64,000 nucleotides of DNA from assembly GCF_005862305.2 (NCBI RefSeq), contig NZ_CP054021.1, forward strand, positions 4,939,501 through 5,003,500. The letters are read 5' to 3'. Origin of the DNA: Rhizobium indicum. Lineage in GTDB: Bacteria > Pseudomonadota > Alphaproteobacteria > Rhizobiales > Rhizobiaceae. The number at the start of each line of letters is the position of its first letter. Within the stretch, counting starts at the first letter, position 1. Below the pieces are notes generated by a model, which did no database searches, was not told the origin of the DNA, and saw only the letters and a list, made by a program, of their open reading frames with translations. The translations under genes were made by a program, and so were the position numbers. Below are positions 53,333 to 62,029 of the stretch, piece by piece.

Positions 53333-55729
53333 TTATTCTCCGTAGGGGATCCAGATATTCTTCACATCCACAGCGCGGCGAAGGTATATCGCGCCTTCGG
53401 CAGCGGCTCTGTCCATCCAGTCCGTCGCCTTGCCATTGTCCACGAGGGTTCGCTTGAGATTGCCCGAAGAAAGCTTCTCCACCATCGTCGAAAGTTCCGC
53501 CGAGCCGAAGGCCCACAAGGCATCAACGTCATTGTGCGCGGCAAGGATCTTTGCCAGTTCGATCGCCGACCCGGTGACGATATTGACGACACCGGCAGGC
53601 ACATCCGACGTTTCCAGAACTGAATAGAAATCCGTGGCCGAAAGCGGGAAGGCCTCACTCGGCACCGCGACGACACGATTGCCGGTAGCAATCAACGGCG
53701 CAATCAGACTGATAAAGCCGAGCAGCGGCGCTTCCGGCGGGCAAATGACGCCAACGACGCCGATGGCTTCCGGTATGGCCAAGGCAACGCCGCGAAGCGG
53801 CGGCTGGTGAATGCCGCCTTCATATTTGTCCGCCCAGGCTGCGTAGGTGAAGAGACGGGAAATCGCGGCGTCGACCTCGGCATTTGCATTGGCTGCGGAA
53901 GCTCCGGTCATCGCTGTTATCCGCGAGGCGAACTCGTCGGCGCGGCCACTGAGGTTTTCGGCGATGTAATAGAGAATCTGGGCGCGGTTATGAGTGGTCG
54001 CATTCGACCAGGCGGAGGCGGCCTGGGCGGCTACCACCGCATTGCGGATGTCCTTGCGGTTGCCTTCGCCGACCTCCCCGATTGCCTTGCCCTTGGGTGA
54101 GGCGATGACACGGGAATAATTGCCGTCCGGGCGTGCCTGCTTGCCGCCGATGAAGAGCTTTGCCGTCCGGTCGATGCTTGGCAGGGCAAAATCGCCGGCA
54201 ACCGGCTTTAGTTGCGAAAGTGCGGGCATAGCTGCGCGCGCCTTGCGACCGACCCAAGCCTTCGGCTTCAGATATTCGTAGCAACCTTCGCGTCCGCCTT
54301 CGCGGCCGAATCCGGATTCGCGCTTGCCGCCAAAACCGACGGCGGCATCGAAAAGATTGGTGGCATTCACCCAGACCACGCCGGCTGCAAGCTTTGCCGC
54401 AACGTTCAGCGCCAAGCCGATCGTCTCGCTCCAGACGCTGGCGGCGAGGCCGTAGCGGGTGTGATTGGCAAGCTGGATAGCCTCTTCCGGTGTGCGGAAA
54501 GTCATGGAGACCGCAACCGGCCCGAAGATTTCCTCGGTCGCGACGATCGATGTCGGCTGCACGCCGCTCAGCAGCGTCGGCGGGTAGAAGCTGCCGCCCT
54601 TCGGCAGGTCGATCTTAGCCTGATGCAGCGTCGCGCCTTCTGAAACTCCCTTTTTCACCAACGCTTCGATACGCGTCAATTGCACGGGCGCGATGATCGC
54701 ACCCATATCGATGCACTTGTCCAAAGGCTGACCGACCCGCAATGTCTCCATCCGGCGCTTTAGCCGCTCGTGGAAAAGATCGGCAATGCCTTCCTGGACC
54801 AGAAGCCGCGAACCGGCGCAGCAGACCTGCCCCTGGTTGAACCAGATCGCATCGACAACGCCTTCCACGGCGCCGTCAATATCGGCGTCGTCAAAAACGA
54901 CGAAAGGGGACTTGCCGCCGAGTTCCAGCGTCAAGGATTTGCCGCTACCCGCGGTGCGCTCGCGAATAACGCGCCCGACTTCGGTCGATCCGGTAAAGGC
55001 AATTTTGTCGATATCCGCATGCCCGACAAGCAGCGCGCCTGTCTCGCCTTCTCCCGTCACGATATTGAGTACGCCCGGCGGAAGGCCCGCCGCGGATGCC
55101 AGTTCGGCAAAGAGAAGCGCCGTCAGCGAGGTGAATTCGGCAGGCTTCAGGATGACGGTGTTGCCGAGCGCCAAAGCAGGCGCCACTTTCCAGGCCAGCA
55201 TCAGGAACGGGAAATTCCACGGGATAATCTGGCCGACGACGCCCACCGGCACATGATCGGCAAATTCCGTGTCCTGGATTTGCGCCCATCCGGCGTGATG
55301 ATAGAAATGACGGGCTGCCAGGGGCACGTCGAGATCGCGGGTTTCGCGGATGGGCTTGCCATTGTCGATTGCCTCGACCACAGCAATCAGACGCGCATGG
55401 CGCTGGATCATCCGGGCAAGTGCATAGAGATGGCGCGCCCGCGCGTGGCCCGGCAATCTCGCCCATGACGCCTGTGCCTTGCGAGCCGCAGCAACCGCGT
55501 TATCCACATCCGCCGCGCCGCCGTTCGCGAGCTTCGCCAGGACCTTGCCGGTGGCTGGCTCGAACGTCTCGAAGTTCTTTCCCGACGCGGAGGGCACGAA
55601 TGCGCCATTGATGAAGTGACCGAAACCGGAAGCGTGGCGTGCCAGCCAGTCGCGAGCTTCGGTATCGGATTCAGGGGCGGGGCCGTAGGACATCTCGTCG
55701 AAATACTTTGCAACAGTCATCTGGATCAT
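53333..55729 (-). CDS. Two-domain aldehyde dehydrogenase (ALDH16-like)
   Basis: A 798-residue protein. Domain 1 (about 20-490) is a full ALDH: SWARLPGHARARHL, IPWNFPFLMLAWKVAPAL, catalytic Glu in LTLELGGKSPFVVFDDAD and catalytic Cys in NQGQVCCAGSRL. Domain 2 (about 510-798) is a second, shorter ALDH-like unit (KLFIGGKQARPDGNYSRVI; PLRGVALAIPEAIGVVGVICPPEAPLLG) with no catalytic Cys motif. This is the ALDH16 layout. In this operon it probably oxidises the acetaldehyde released by DeoC. The start overlaps the deoC stop. Confidence 0.9.
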   Translation of the reverse strand: MIQMTVAKYFDEMSYGPAPESDTEARDWLARHASGFGHFINGAFVPSASGKNFETFEPATGKVLAKLANGGAADVDNAVAAARKAQASWARLPGHARARHLYALARMIQRHARLIAVVEAIDNGKPIRETRDLDVPLAARHFYHHAGWAQIQDTEFADHVPVGVVGQIIPWNFPFLMLAWKVAPALALGNTVILKPAEFTSLTALLFAELASAAGLPPGVLNIVTGEGETGALLVGHADIDKIAFTGSTEVGRVIRERTAGSGKSLTLELGGKSPFVVFDDADIDGAVEGVVDAIWFNQGQVCCAGSRLLVQEGIADLFHERLKRRMETLRVGQPLDKCIDMGAIIAPVQLTRIEALVKKGVSEGATLHQAKIDLPKGGSFYPPTLLSGVQPTSIVATEEIFGPVAVSMTFRTPEEAIQLANHTRYGLAASVWSETIGLALNVAAKLAAGVVWVNATNLFDAAVGFGGKRESGFGREGGREGCYEYLKPKAWVGRKARAAMPALSQLKPVAGDFALPSIDRTAKLFIGGKQARPDGNYSRVIASPKGKAIGEVGEGNRKDIRNAVVAAQAASAWSNATTHNRAQILYYIAENLSGRADEFASRITAMTGASAANANAEVDAAISRLFTYAAWADKYEGGIHQPPLRGVALAIPEAIGVVGVICPPEAPLLGFISLIAPLIATGNRVVAVPSEAFPLSATDFYSVLETSDVPAGVVNIVTGSAIELAKILAAHNDVDALWAFGSAELSTMVEKLSSGNLKRTLVDNGKATDWMDRAAAEGAIYLRRAVDVKNIWIPYGE

Positions 55730-56754
55730 CCAATCGGGTGTCTGTTGAGGGCCGAATAGGCACCGGTGACGTGATGCTCCAACTGCCGCTCGATATCCGC
55801 AAGCAAGCTTGATGCACCGATGCGGAAGAGGTCTGACTCCAGCCATTCGCGCCCCAGTTCGTCCTTCATCAGGAACTGGTAGTTCAACACGTCCTTCGCC
55901 GCGGAAATGCCTCCGGCCGGTTTGTAGCCGATCTTGATACCGGTGCGCTCCTGATAGGCGCGGATCGCCCGCAGCATGGTCAATGTCACGGCCAGCGTCG
56001 CATTGACGCCTTCCTTGCCGGTCGAGGTCTTGATGAAATCGGCTCCCGCCATCATGCAGACCAGCGAGGCCCTGGTGACATTGCGGAGCGTCTTCAGGTC
56101 GCCGGTCGCCAGAATGGCCTTGACATGCGCATCACCGCAGGCGGCGCGATATTCTTTCATTTCCTCGTAAAGTGCTGTCCAGTTGCCGGTCAGCACATGC
56201 TCGCGGGTGATGACGATGTCGATTTCCTTCGCGCCATCGGCAACTGACGCCTCGATTTCCTTGACCTTGAGGTGGTGCGGGCTGAGGCCGGCAGGGAAAC
56301 CGGTCGAAACCGCGGCGACCGGAATGCCGGAATCTCCGAGCGCCTCGACGGCCGTTGCAACAAAACGATGGTAGACGCAGATGGCGCCGGTGGTGATCGA
56401 ACGGCCGCTCATGCCAAGGGAATCCAGAATGTCGGCACGTATCGGATTCATCGCCTTCGCGCACAACCGCTTGACGCGTTCGGGGGTATCGTCGCCGTTC
56501 AATGTCGTCAGGTCGATGCAGGTCACCGCCTTCAGGAGCCAAGCCGCCTGTGCGTCCTTTTTGACGGTCCGGCGTCCGGGAAGCGAGGCTACGCGGCGCT
56601 CGGTGGCAGACAGGTTGACCCGGGTGTCAAGCACCCAAGACAGATCGAGTTCCATCCCGGTATTGCGCGGCCGGTTATGGGTGCCGCCCGGCAATCGCGA
56701 AGGGCCTCCATGATGCGCCGCGTTTGCCGCATTGTGAACAGCAACGGTTTCCAA
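55726..56754 (-). CDS. deoC: Deoxyribose-phosphate aldolase, TTG start
   Basis: A 342-residue class I aldolase that splits 2-deoxyribose 5-phosphate into glyceraldehyde 3-phosphate and acetaldehyde. Schiff-base Lys is in GADFIKTSTGKEGVNAT, the second Lys in KIGYKPAGGISAAKDVLNY, and the acidic residue in EIDIVITREH. It is about 80 residues longer than E. coli DeoC at the N-terminus. TTG at 56754 with GGGAGGA 6 bases upstream is the best start; the ATG 33 codons later (MELDLSWVLD) is an alternative. It is the first catabolic gene after the regulator and operator array. Confidence 0.94.
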   Translation of the reverse strand: METVAVHNAANAAHHGGPSRLPGGTHNRPRNTGMELDLSWVLDTRVNLSATERRVASLPGRRTVKKDAQAAWLLKAVTCIDLTTLNGDDTPERVKRLCAKAMNPIRADILDSLGMSGRSITTGAICVYHRFVATAVEALGDSGIPVAAVSTGFPAGLSPHHLKVKEIEASVADGAKEIDIVITREHVLTGNWTALYEEMKEYRAACGDAHVKAILATGDLKTLRNVTRASLVCMMAGADFIKTSTGKEGVNATLAVTLTMLRAIRAYQERTGIKIGYKPAGGISAAKDVLNYQFLMKDELGREWLESDLFRIGASSLLADIERQLEHHVTGAYSALNRHPIG

Positions 56755-56839
56755 CTAGAATCCTCCCGATCCGAGCGTGAAGATCCTGTTGCCATCAAGT
56801 GCAGAGGCACGCAGAGGAAGCTTCACGACTGGCTCAAAT

Positions 56840-56876
56840 GTGATTTTTTTTTCACTGTTTGTGAGGTTTGCATCAC
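56840..56876. promoter_or_regulatory. Tandem GTGA-N8-TCAC operator array before deoC
   Basis: Two identical-form dyads GTGA-N8-TCAC at 56840-56855 and 56861-56876 are spaced by exactly 21 bp, two helical turns. The inner TCACTGTTTGTGA is a further dyad. A third GTGA-N8-TCAC is at 57878-57893 upstream of the DeoR-family gene. They are candidate binding sites for that regulator. Confidence 0.6.
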
Positions 56877-56931
56877 CGCGCCGCTGCGTCAAGTTTAGAT
56901 TTCGACAGACGCAAAAAAAGTACGGGATTTC

Positions 56932-57654
56932 TCAGTCGAAATCGTTCATGCCGTTTTCGGTGATGACCACGTCGAACGACTTCATGTCGCTGAAAAAGGC
57001 TGGCTTGAGCTTGCCAATTTTGCTGCTGTCGGCGAGAAGAATATTCTTTCGTGCCCGGGACATCGCCTTTTTCTTGATCTCCGCTTCGTGAAAATGCGCG
57101 CAGGTTGCGCCACGCCGGGCATCGACACCGGCTGCCGATAGAAATGCCACGTTGATCACAAGCTGATCGAGCATTTCCAGCCCCGTGGCACCGGAAAAGC
57201 TCGCCGATGCTGGGTGGTAAAGACCACCGAGCATAACAAGGCGAACGTTGGGTTTTCGCGTCAGACGATCAGCGACATTCATGGCGTAACAGATCGCCGT
57301 TATGTGAATCTGGTCTGGGAGGAGATCGACCAGATAGGGTAAGGTGGTGCCGCAATCGAAAAACACCGTATCATCATGGTGAATGTAATCAATAGCTTGT
57401 GTGCAAACTTGCCGTTTTGCAGCGGCATGACTGTCGGCTGCCTTGGAAATTTCATAGGGATCGTTTTCCGCTTCGACAGCTGCAACGATGTGGCCGCCGA
57501 GAAACGCGAATTGGTCTGCATTGGCGCTGACATCACGCCGAACCGTCATCTCTGAGACGCCCAGGATCTCCGCAGCATTCTTGATGTGCAGAATGCGATG
57601 TTGTGAAAGGGCCTCGGATAAGACTGCGATGCGCCGGCCCTTGCGACTATCCAT
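56932..57654 (-). CDS. deoR: DeoR-family transcriptional regulator
   Basis: A 240-residue DeoR-type repressor. HTH at about 6-57 (RIAVLSEALSQHRILHIKNA; AEILGVSEMTVRRDVSA), then the sugar-phosphate-binding DeoRC domain with FFDCGTTLPYLVDLLP, VMLGGLYHPASASFSGATGLEML and VINVAFLSAAGVDARRGAT. E. coli DeoR responds to deoxyribose 5-phosphate, the substrate of the adjacent deoC, which fits. It is the first gene of the region, 177 bases before deoC with the operator array in between, so it may be transcribed separately. Confidence 0.92.
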   Translation of the reverse strand: MDSRKGRRIAVLSEALSQHRILHIKNAAEILGVSEMTVRRDVSANADQFAFLGGHIVAAVEAENDPYEISKAADSHAAAKRQVCTQAIDYIHHDDTVFFDCGTTLPYLVDLLPDQIHITAICYAMNVADRLTRKPNVRLVMLGGLYHPASASFSGATGLEMLDQLVINVAFLSAAGVDARRGATCAHFHEAEIKKKAMSRARKNILLADSSKIGKLKPAFFSDMKSFDVVITENGMNDFD

Positions 57655-57877
57655 ATCGCATCTCTCCCTTATCGTTTACACTTGGAATAGTGTTCTGATC
57701 AAAATTTAACAAGGGACTGCCATTCTCATCTTGTATGTCCCTCGAGCTACGATTCGGCATTTGCGCCGAGCTACAGCTTCTGCACCAGCCAGTTGCGCGC
57801 AAAATGGCATATCGTCACAATTTTACAGGGAAACCCCGCAATTTGAAATGAGAATTTGTGACCAATCTTCCATTTTC

Positions 57878-57893
57878 GTGATGGTATAGTCAC
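57878..57893. promoter_or_regulatory. Third GTGA-N8-TCAC dyad, upstream of deoR
   Basis: GTGATGGTATAGTCAC has the same half-sites and the same 8-base spacing as the two dyads before deoC. It is 224 bases upstream of the deoR start. The 386-base gap 57655-58040 otherwise contains scattered GTCACA / TGTGAC half-sites (57814-57819, 57857-57862), AT-rich promoter-like sequence and a terminator at 57981-58013, but no supportable gene. Confidence 0.45.
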
Positions 57894-57980
57894 AAAACTG
57901 CATAGATGGTGCCTCACTTCGGCTGCGGGGAAGCGGGTGACGACGAGATCGACATTCTCTGCCGGCAGCGGTTCGTCACG

Positions 57981-58013
57981 CCTCTGGTCGGGGTGGCCTT
58001 CCGACCAGAGGCT
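57981..58013 (-). terminator. Hairpin downstream of the exported hydrolase gene
   Basis: A perfect 12-base stem GCCTCTGGTCGG / CCGACCAGAGGC with a 9-base loop lies 27 bases after the minus-strand hydrolase stop. There is no T-run. Confidence 0.6.
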
Positions 58014-58040
58014 TGCTGAGGACATTCTTGGCTGCGCGCG

Positions 58041-58799
58041 CTACTCGCCGGCTTTCCTTGCTGCCGTTTCGATCGCATCGGCAACCTTTTCCGGTTGGGA
58101 TGCGAAGACGGCGTGGCTTGCCTTTATTTCAGTCACGTCGCTTCCGGCACGTTTTGCCATGTCGCGTTCAAGCTCGGGGTTGATGGAGCGATCCTCGGTG
58201 GCGACGATCGACCAGCTTTTCTTGGTCCGCCATGCCGGCTGAGTGATCTTGGCGGAGAATGCCTGCTTCGAGGCGAAGACCTGTGACTTTGCCATGAAAT
58301 CGGCTTCGGCTTGCGGAAGGTCGGCTGCGAAATCCGCGGCGAAGGCGCCCGGATCGAGATAGAGATATTTGCCGTCCTTCGTTTCCTTTATATCCATGCT
58401 GCCGGCGGGCTTCGAGCTGGCGAGGCTCAGCAGGCTTTCGCCCTTGTCGGGCTGGAATGCCGCGACATAGACCAGGCCCGCGACCGCGGGATCGTTGCCG
58501 GCTTCGGTGATGACCATGCCGCCATAGCTGTGACCGACGAGCAGGACCGGGCCGTCCTGAAGGTCGAGAACGCGCTTGGTCGCCGCCACATCGTCGTCGA
58601 GCGAGGTAATGGGTTGCTGGACGATGGTGACGTTGAAGCCGCGCTTCTCGAGAATGTCCGTCGCCTTGCGCCATCCCGAGCCATCGGCCAGCGCGCCGTG
58701 GACGATCACGATGTTCTTGACCGCGGCAGCCTCTGCGGCGAACGCGATGGCGGTGGTGGCAAATGCAAACGCTGCCGTGAAAAGAAGGCGTTTGTTCAT
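58041..58799 (-). CDS. Exported alpha/beta hydrolase (EstC/salicylate-esterase-like)
   Basis: A 252-residue hydrolase. Signal peptide about residues 1-24 (LLFTAAFAFATTAIAFAAEA). Oxyanion segment NIVIVHGALADGSGWRKAT, nucleophile elbow VLLVGHSYGGMVI with Ser near 97, and His in IKASHAVFASQPEKV close to the C-terminus. These features fit the plant-esterase/EstC-like group of alpha/beta hydrolases. GGAGTG precedes the ATG. It is 54 bases downstream of dipZ on the same strand. Confidence 0.88.
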   Translation of the reverse strand: MNKRLLFTAAFAFATTAIAFAAEAAAVKNIVIVHGALADGSGWRKATDILEKRGFNVTIVQQPITSLDDDVAATKRVLDLQDGPVLLVGHSYGGMVITEAGNDPAVAGLVYVAAFQPDKGESLLSLASSKPAGSMDIKETKDGKYLYLDPGAFAADFAADLPQAEADFMAKSQVFASKQAFSAKITQPAWRTKKSWSIVATEDRSINPELERDMAKRAGSDVTEIKASHAVFASQPEKVADAIETAARKAGE

Positions 58800-58853
58800 G
58801 AGTATCACTCCTTTGGTCATTGTTGATGATCGGGATATTGATGCGTTTCAGGT

Positions 58854-60629
58854 TCAGCCGAACGTGAAGGCGTAAGCCTGCACGCCGGGATCGAGGAAGC
58901 GGATCTCGAAGTTGCGGGCGGCGACCATGCCGGACTGGCGGACGAGCTGATAAAGCCTCGTCGCGGTCACCGTGCCGTTGCCGTCGGCATCGATGTCTGA
59001 CCCGTGGTCGGGCCCTGGCGCCTTGCCGTCGATCTTCACCTGGAAGCGGATCGGCTTGTCGCCGGCACCAGGCCCAAGAACGAGATGCAGATCGCGGGCG
59101 CTGAAGCGATAGGTGATGCCACCGCCCGACTGATCAAGCGTCGCCTGATCCCGGCCGACGATCCAGGTTCCGGACAGGCCCCAGCCATTGAGGCCCGGTT
59201 CGCCGATTGTATAATTTTGTGCCAGGTCAGCCTGCAGCCCTTCCGGAGAGGCGAAATTCGCCGCCTGTTCGTAGCCGAGATAGGTCTCGCCGGAGCGGAT
59301 ATTGCGGAGATCTGGGCCTGCTTCCACGCCCTTGGCATCCGGCGCGACCGGCGCGCTTGCCGTCGTCTGGCTGCCGGCCTCGCGCAACAGGTCCTGAATG
59401 GCCTTTTCGGTCCTGTTGTAATTGCCTTCGCCGAAATGGTGGTAGCGAATCTGACCCTTGGCATCGATCAGATAGGCGGCAGGCCAGTAGCTGTTTTCGA
59501 AAGCGCGCCAGATTTTGTAATCATTGTCGATCGCAACGGGATAGCCGATCTTGAAATCGTCGATTGCGCTTTTGACGTTGTCGATCTTCTTCTCGAAGGC
59601 AAATTCCGGGGCGTGGACGCCGATGACGACAAGGCCTTGATCGGCGTATTTTTCCGCCCAGGCCCTGACATAGGGGATCGTGCGAATGCAGTTGATGCAG
59701 GAATAGGTCCAGAAGTCGACGAGCACGACTTTGCCCCGCAATTGCTCTGATGTCAGAGGCTCAGAGTTCAGCCATTCGACCGCGCCGTCGAGCGAGGGGG
59801 CGCGGCCTTCGACGGGCAAGTCGCTGCGGAAGGGCTTCTTCGCATCAGCTGCGGCGATCATCACCTCGTTGCTCGCCAGCTCGGAAGATGCGCTACTGAG
59901 CGGCTTTGCATGCAGCCTGTCGAGCACGGCCTGTTCCAGCGATGTGGTGCTGGCATAGGAGAGCCGGGCGAGCAGGCTGGTGTCGAGGCCAAGCGCGATG
60001 ACGGCGACACCCGCCAGGACGGCAGCGCCGAGCCCCTGACGAATCCTGTCGCCAACGCCGAGCGAACGCTTCATGGCGGCGAATATCCGGCCACCGACCA
60101 GCAGGGCTACCGCAAGCGAACTTGCAGCACCAGCGGCATAAGCGATCAGCAGGAAGGTCGTTTGCAGATTGGCGCCCTGCAATGCAGCTCCGGTCAGCAC
60201 CAGGCCGAGAATCGGACCGGCGCAAGGCGCCCAGAGCATTCCGGTGGCAACGCCGAGAAGAAGCGCGCTCTTCACTGTCGTGGTGCCGCGCCCGCCGCCG
60301 GTGGCGTTCAGAAGATTGTTGCCAAGATCGACGACCGGCCGGGCAAGCGTGCTTGCGAAACGCGGCGAAAGCAGGCTCGCGCCAAAGAGGGCAAGCAGGA
60401 CGATGGCGGCAAGGCGGCCATATTCATTGGCGCGAATGGCCCAGCTGCCGCCGACTGCGGCCAGCGTGGCGACCAGCGCGAAGGTGGCGGCCATGCCCGC
60501 CAGCATCGGCAGCGTGCTTCTGACGAAGGGCTGTCCGGCGCGGGCGAAGACGAAGGGCAGGATGGGGAGGATACACGGGCTGAGGATCGTCAGCGCGCCT
60601 CCGAGATAGGCAATGATCAGAAGTGTCAT
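58854..60629 (-). CDS. dipZ: DipZ-type thiol-disulfide exchange protein (CcdA + thioredoxin fusion)
   Basis: A 591-residue membrane protein. Residues 1-240 are a CcdA-like core with paired redox Cys in LSPCILPILPFVFAR and LWAPCAGPILGLVL. The periplasmic part holds a TlpA/AhpC-like thioredoxin domain with CxxC in WTYSCINCIRTIPYVRAW (about 365-382) and a C-terminal beta-sandwich (TYRFSARDLHLVLGPGAG; AYAFTFG). It moves reducing power from cytoplasmic thioredoxin to periplasmic substrates. ATG at 60629 is better spaced to AAAGGA than the ATG at 60632. Confidence 0.92.
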   Translation of the reverse strand: MTLLIIAYLGGALTILSPCILPILPFVFARAGQPFVRSTLPMLAGMAATFALVATLAAVGGSWAIRANEYGRLAAIVLLALFGASLLSPRFASTLARPVVDLGNNLLNATGGGRGTTTVKSALLLGVATGMLWAPCAGPILGLVLTGAALQGANLQTTFLLIAYAAGAASSLAVALLVGGRIFAAMKRSLGVGDRIRQGLGAAVLAGVAVIALGLDTSLLARLSYASTTSLEQAVLDRLHAKPLSSASSELASNEVMIAAADAKKPFRSDLPVEGRAPSLDGAVEWLNSEPLTSEQLRGKVVLVDFWTYSCINCIRTIPYVRAWAEKYADQGLVVIGVHAPEFAFEKKIDNVKSAIDDFKIGYPVAIDNDYKIWRAFENSYWPAAYLIDAKGQIRYHHFGEGNYNRTEKAIQDLLREAGSQTTASAPVAPDAKGVEAGPDLRNIRSGETYLGYEQAANFASPEGLQADLAQNYTIGEPGLNGWGLSGTWIVGRDQATLDQSGGGITYRFSARDLHLVLGPGAGDKPIRFQVKIDGKAPGPDHGSDIDADGNGTVTATRLYQLVRQSGMVAARNFEIRFLDPGVQAYAFTFG

Positions 60630-60715
60630 CATCGTTTCCTTTGAAACCGCTTGATCGGGCTCTGGGCGGCGATGGGGCCCGAACCAGCAACGGCGGGGAT
60701 ATGGCCGGCGTGAAG

Positions 60716-60870
60716 TATCCCCGATGTGTCCGGCTTTGCAGGAAAATGTACCGAAGTGTCGGGGTGGGGCGGCAGCGATACAAAGCGATACAAACTGCCG
60801 CAGCCGCGAGGAGACGACTGCAGCCAAGGCGGCCACTTGCCGAGGCCGCGCGATTGTATCGGAATGTATC
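60716..60870. promoter_or_regulatory. 10-bp direct repeats in the dipZ/hydrolase divergent promoter
   Basis: GATACA-N4-GATACA at 60777-60792 and its inverse TGTATC-N4-TGTATC at 60855-60870 are exact; a degenerate TGTACC-N4-TGTCGG is at 60747-60762. Each has a 10-bp period, the pattern of OmpR/PhoB-family sites. The response regulator at 62154 belongs to that family. The whole gap is 60630-60979 and contains no gene. Confidence 0.55.
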
Positions 60871-60979
60871 CAGGCGGCCGGAAGCTACATCCGCATTCAA
60901 AAAACGGTTGCTTGCGACATATCAGGGATACAAGTAGAGCGCCTTTTCGCGACCGTGATCCATTCGACAGGAGAGACCG

Positions 60980-62029
60980 ATGTCAGAGCAAATCAACCAT
61001 CACCGCCGCCGTTTCTTCGGCATGACGGCAATCGCCCTTGCGGCCGTCGAATTCGGCGTGGCCGGCACGGCTGCCGCCCAGTCGTCTGCGACTGCCGCAT
61101 CGGTGCCAGCTATAAAGCCCGGAACCAACACGTCCTTCGAAGCGCTGAAGCAGGTCAAGGCAGGCGTGCTCGACATCGGTTATGCCGAGGCGGGAAAGGC
61201 GGATGCCCCCGTCGTATTGCTCCTGCATGGCTGGCCCTATGACATCTATAGTTTCGTCGATGTCGCACCGCTGCTTGCCACGGCGGGCTACAGGGTGATT
61301 GTGCCTTATCTGCGCGGCTACGGGACGACCCGCTTCCTGGACGACCAGACGCCGCGCAACGGCCAGCCGTCAGCGCTCGCCGCCGATATGATCGCGCTGC
61401 TCGATGCACTCGATATCGAGAAGGCTGTGATTGCTGGCTACGACTGGGGCGGGCGGACCGCCAATATCATGGCGGCGCTCTGGCCCGAGCGCTGCAAGGC
61501 GATGGTATCGGTGAGCGGCTACCTGATCGGCAGCCAGGAGGCCAACAAGAAGCCGCTTCCGCCGAAAGCCGAACTCGCCTGGTGGTATCAGTTCTATTTC
61601 GCCACCGAACGCGGTCGTCAGGGATACGAGAGCAACACGCATGATTTCGCAAAGCTCATCTGGCAGACGGCATCGCCGAAGTGGAACTTCGACGATGCGA
61701 CATTCGACAGGTCGGCCGCTGCCTTCGACAATCCCGACCACGTCGCCATCGTCATTCACAATTATCGCTGGCGCCTGGGGCTTGTCGAAGGCGAGGCAAA
61801 GTACGATGCCTACGAGACGACGCTCGCCGCAACGCCTGTCATTTCGGTGCCGACCATCACCATGGAAGGCGATGCAAACGGTGCGCCGCATCCGCAGCCT
61901 TCCGCCTACGCCGGAAAATTCTCCGGCAAATACGAGCATCGCACCATCGGCGGCGGCATCGGCCACAACCTGCCTCAGGAAGCGCCGCAGGCTTTTGCGC
62001 AGGCGGTCATAGACGTCGATCGTTTCTAG
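60980..62029 (+). CDS. Tat-exported alpha/beta hydrolase (epoxide hydrolase/haloalkane dehalogenase-like)
   Basis: A 349-residue hydrolase. N-terminal twin-arginine signal RRRFFGMTAIALAAVEFG with cleavage after AAA-QSS. Fold signature VVLLLHGWPYDIYSF (HGxP oxyanion motif), nucleophile elbow VIAGYDWGGRTAN with Asp as nucleophile, as in epoxide hydrolases and dehalogenases, and His in GGGIGHNLPQEAPQ. Export by Tat implies folding with no periplasmic disulfide need. SD GGAGAG precedes the ATG. It is divergent from dipZ and precedes the two-component genes. Confidence 0.9.
   Translation: MSEQINHHRRRFFGMTAIALAAVEFGVAGTAAAQSSATAASVPAIKPGTNTSFEALKQVKAGVLDIGYAEAGKADAPVVLLLHGWPYDIYSFVDVAPLLATAGYRVIVPYLRGYGTTRFLDDQTPRNGQPSALAADMIALLDALDIEKAVIAGYDWGGRTANIMAALWPERCKAMVSVSGYLIGSQEANKKPLPPKAELAWWYQFYFATERGRQGYESNTHDFAKLIWQTASPKWNFDDATFDRSAAAFDNPDHVAIVIHNYRWRLGLVEGEAKYDAYETTLAATPVISVPTITMEGDANGAPHPQPSAYAGKFSGKYEHRTIGGGIGHNLPQEAPQAFAQAVIDVDRF

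Noticed and set aside
56838-56857. CRP-like site TGTGA...TCACT before deoC
   Set aside because: Spacing between half-sites is 8 rather than the 6 of CRP consensus, and the same 8-base spacing recurs twice more, favouring a DeoR-family site.
57771-58025. 84-codon minus-strand frame between deoR and the hydrolase
   Set aside because: No ribosome-binding site or recognisable sequence, and it covers the hairpin at 57981-58013.
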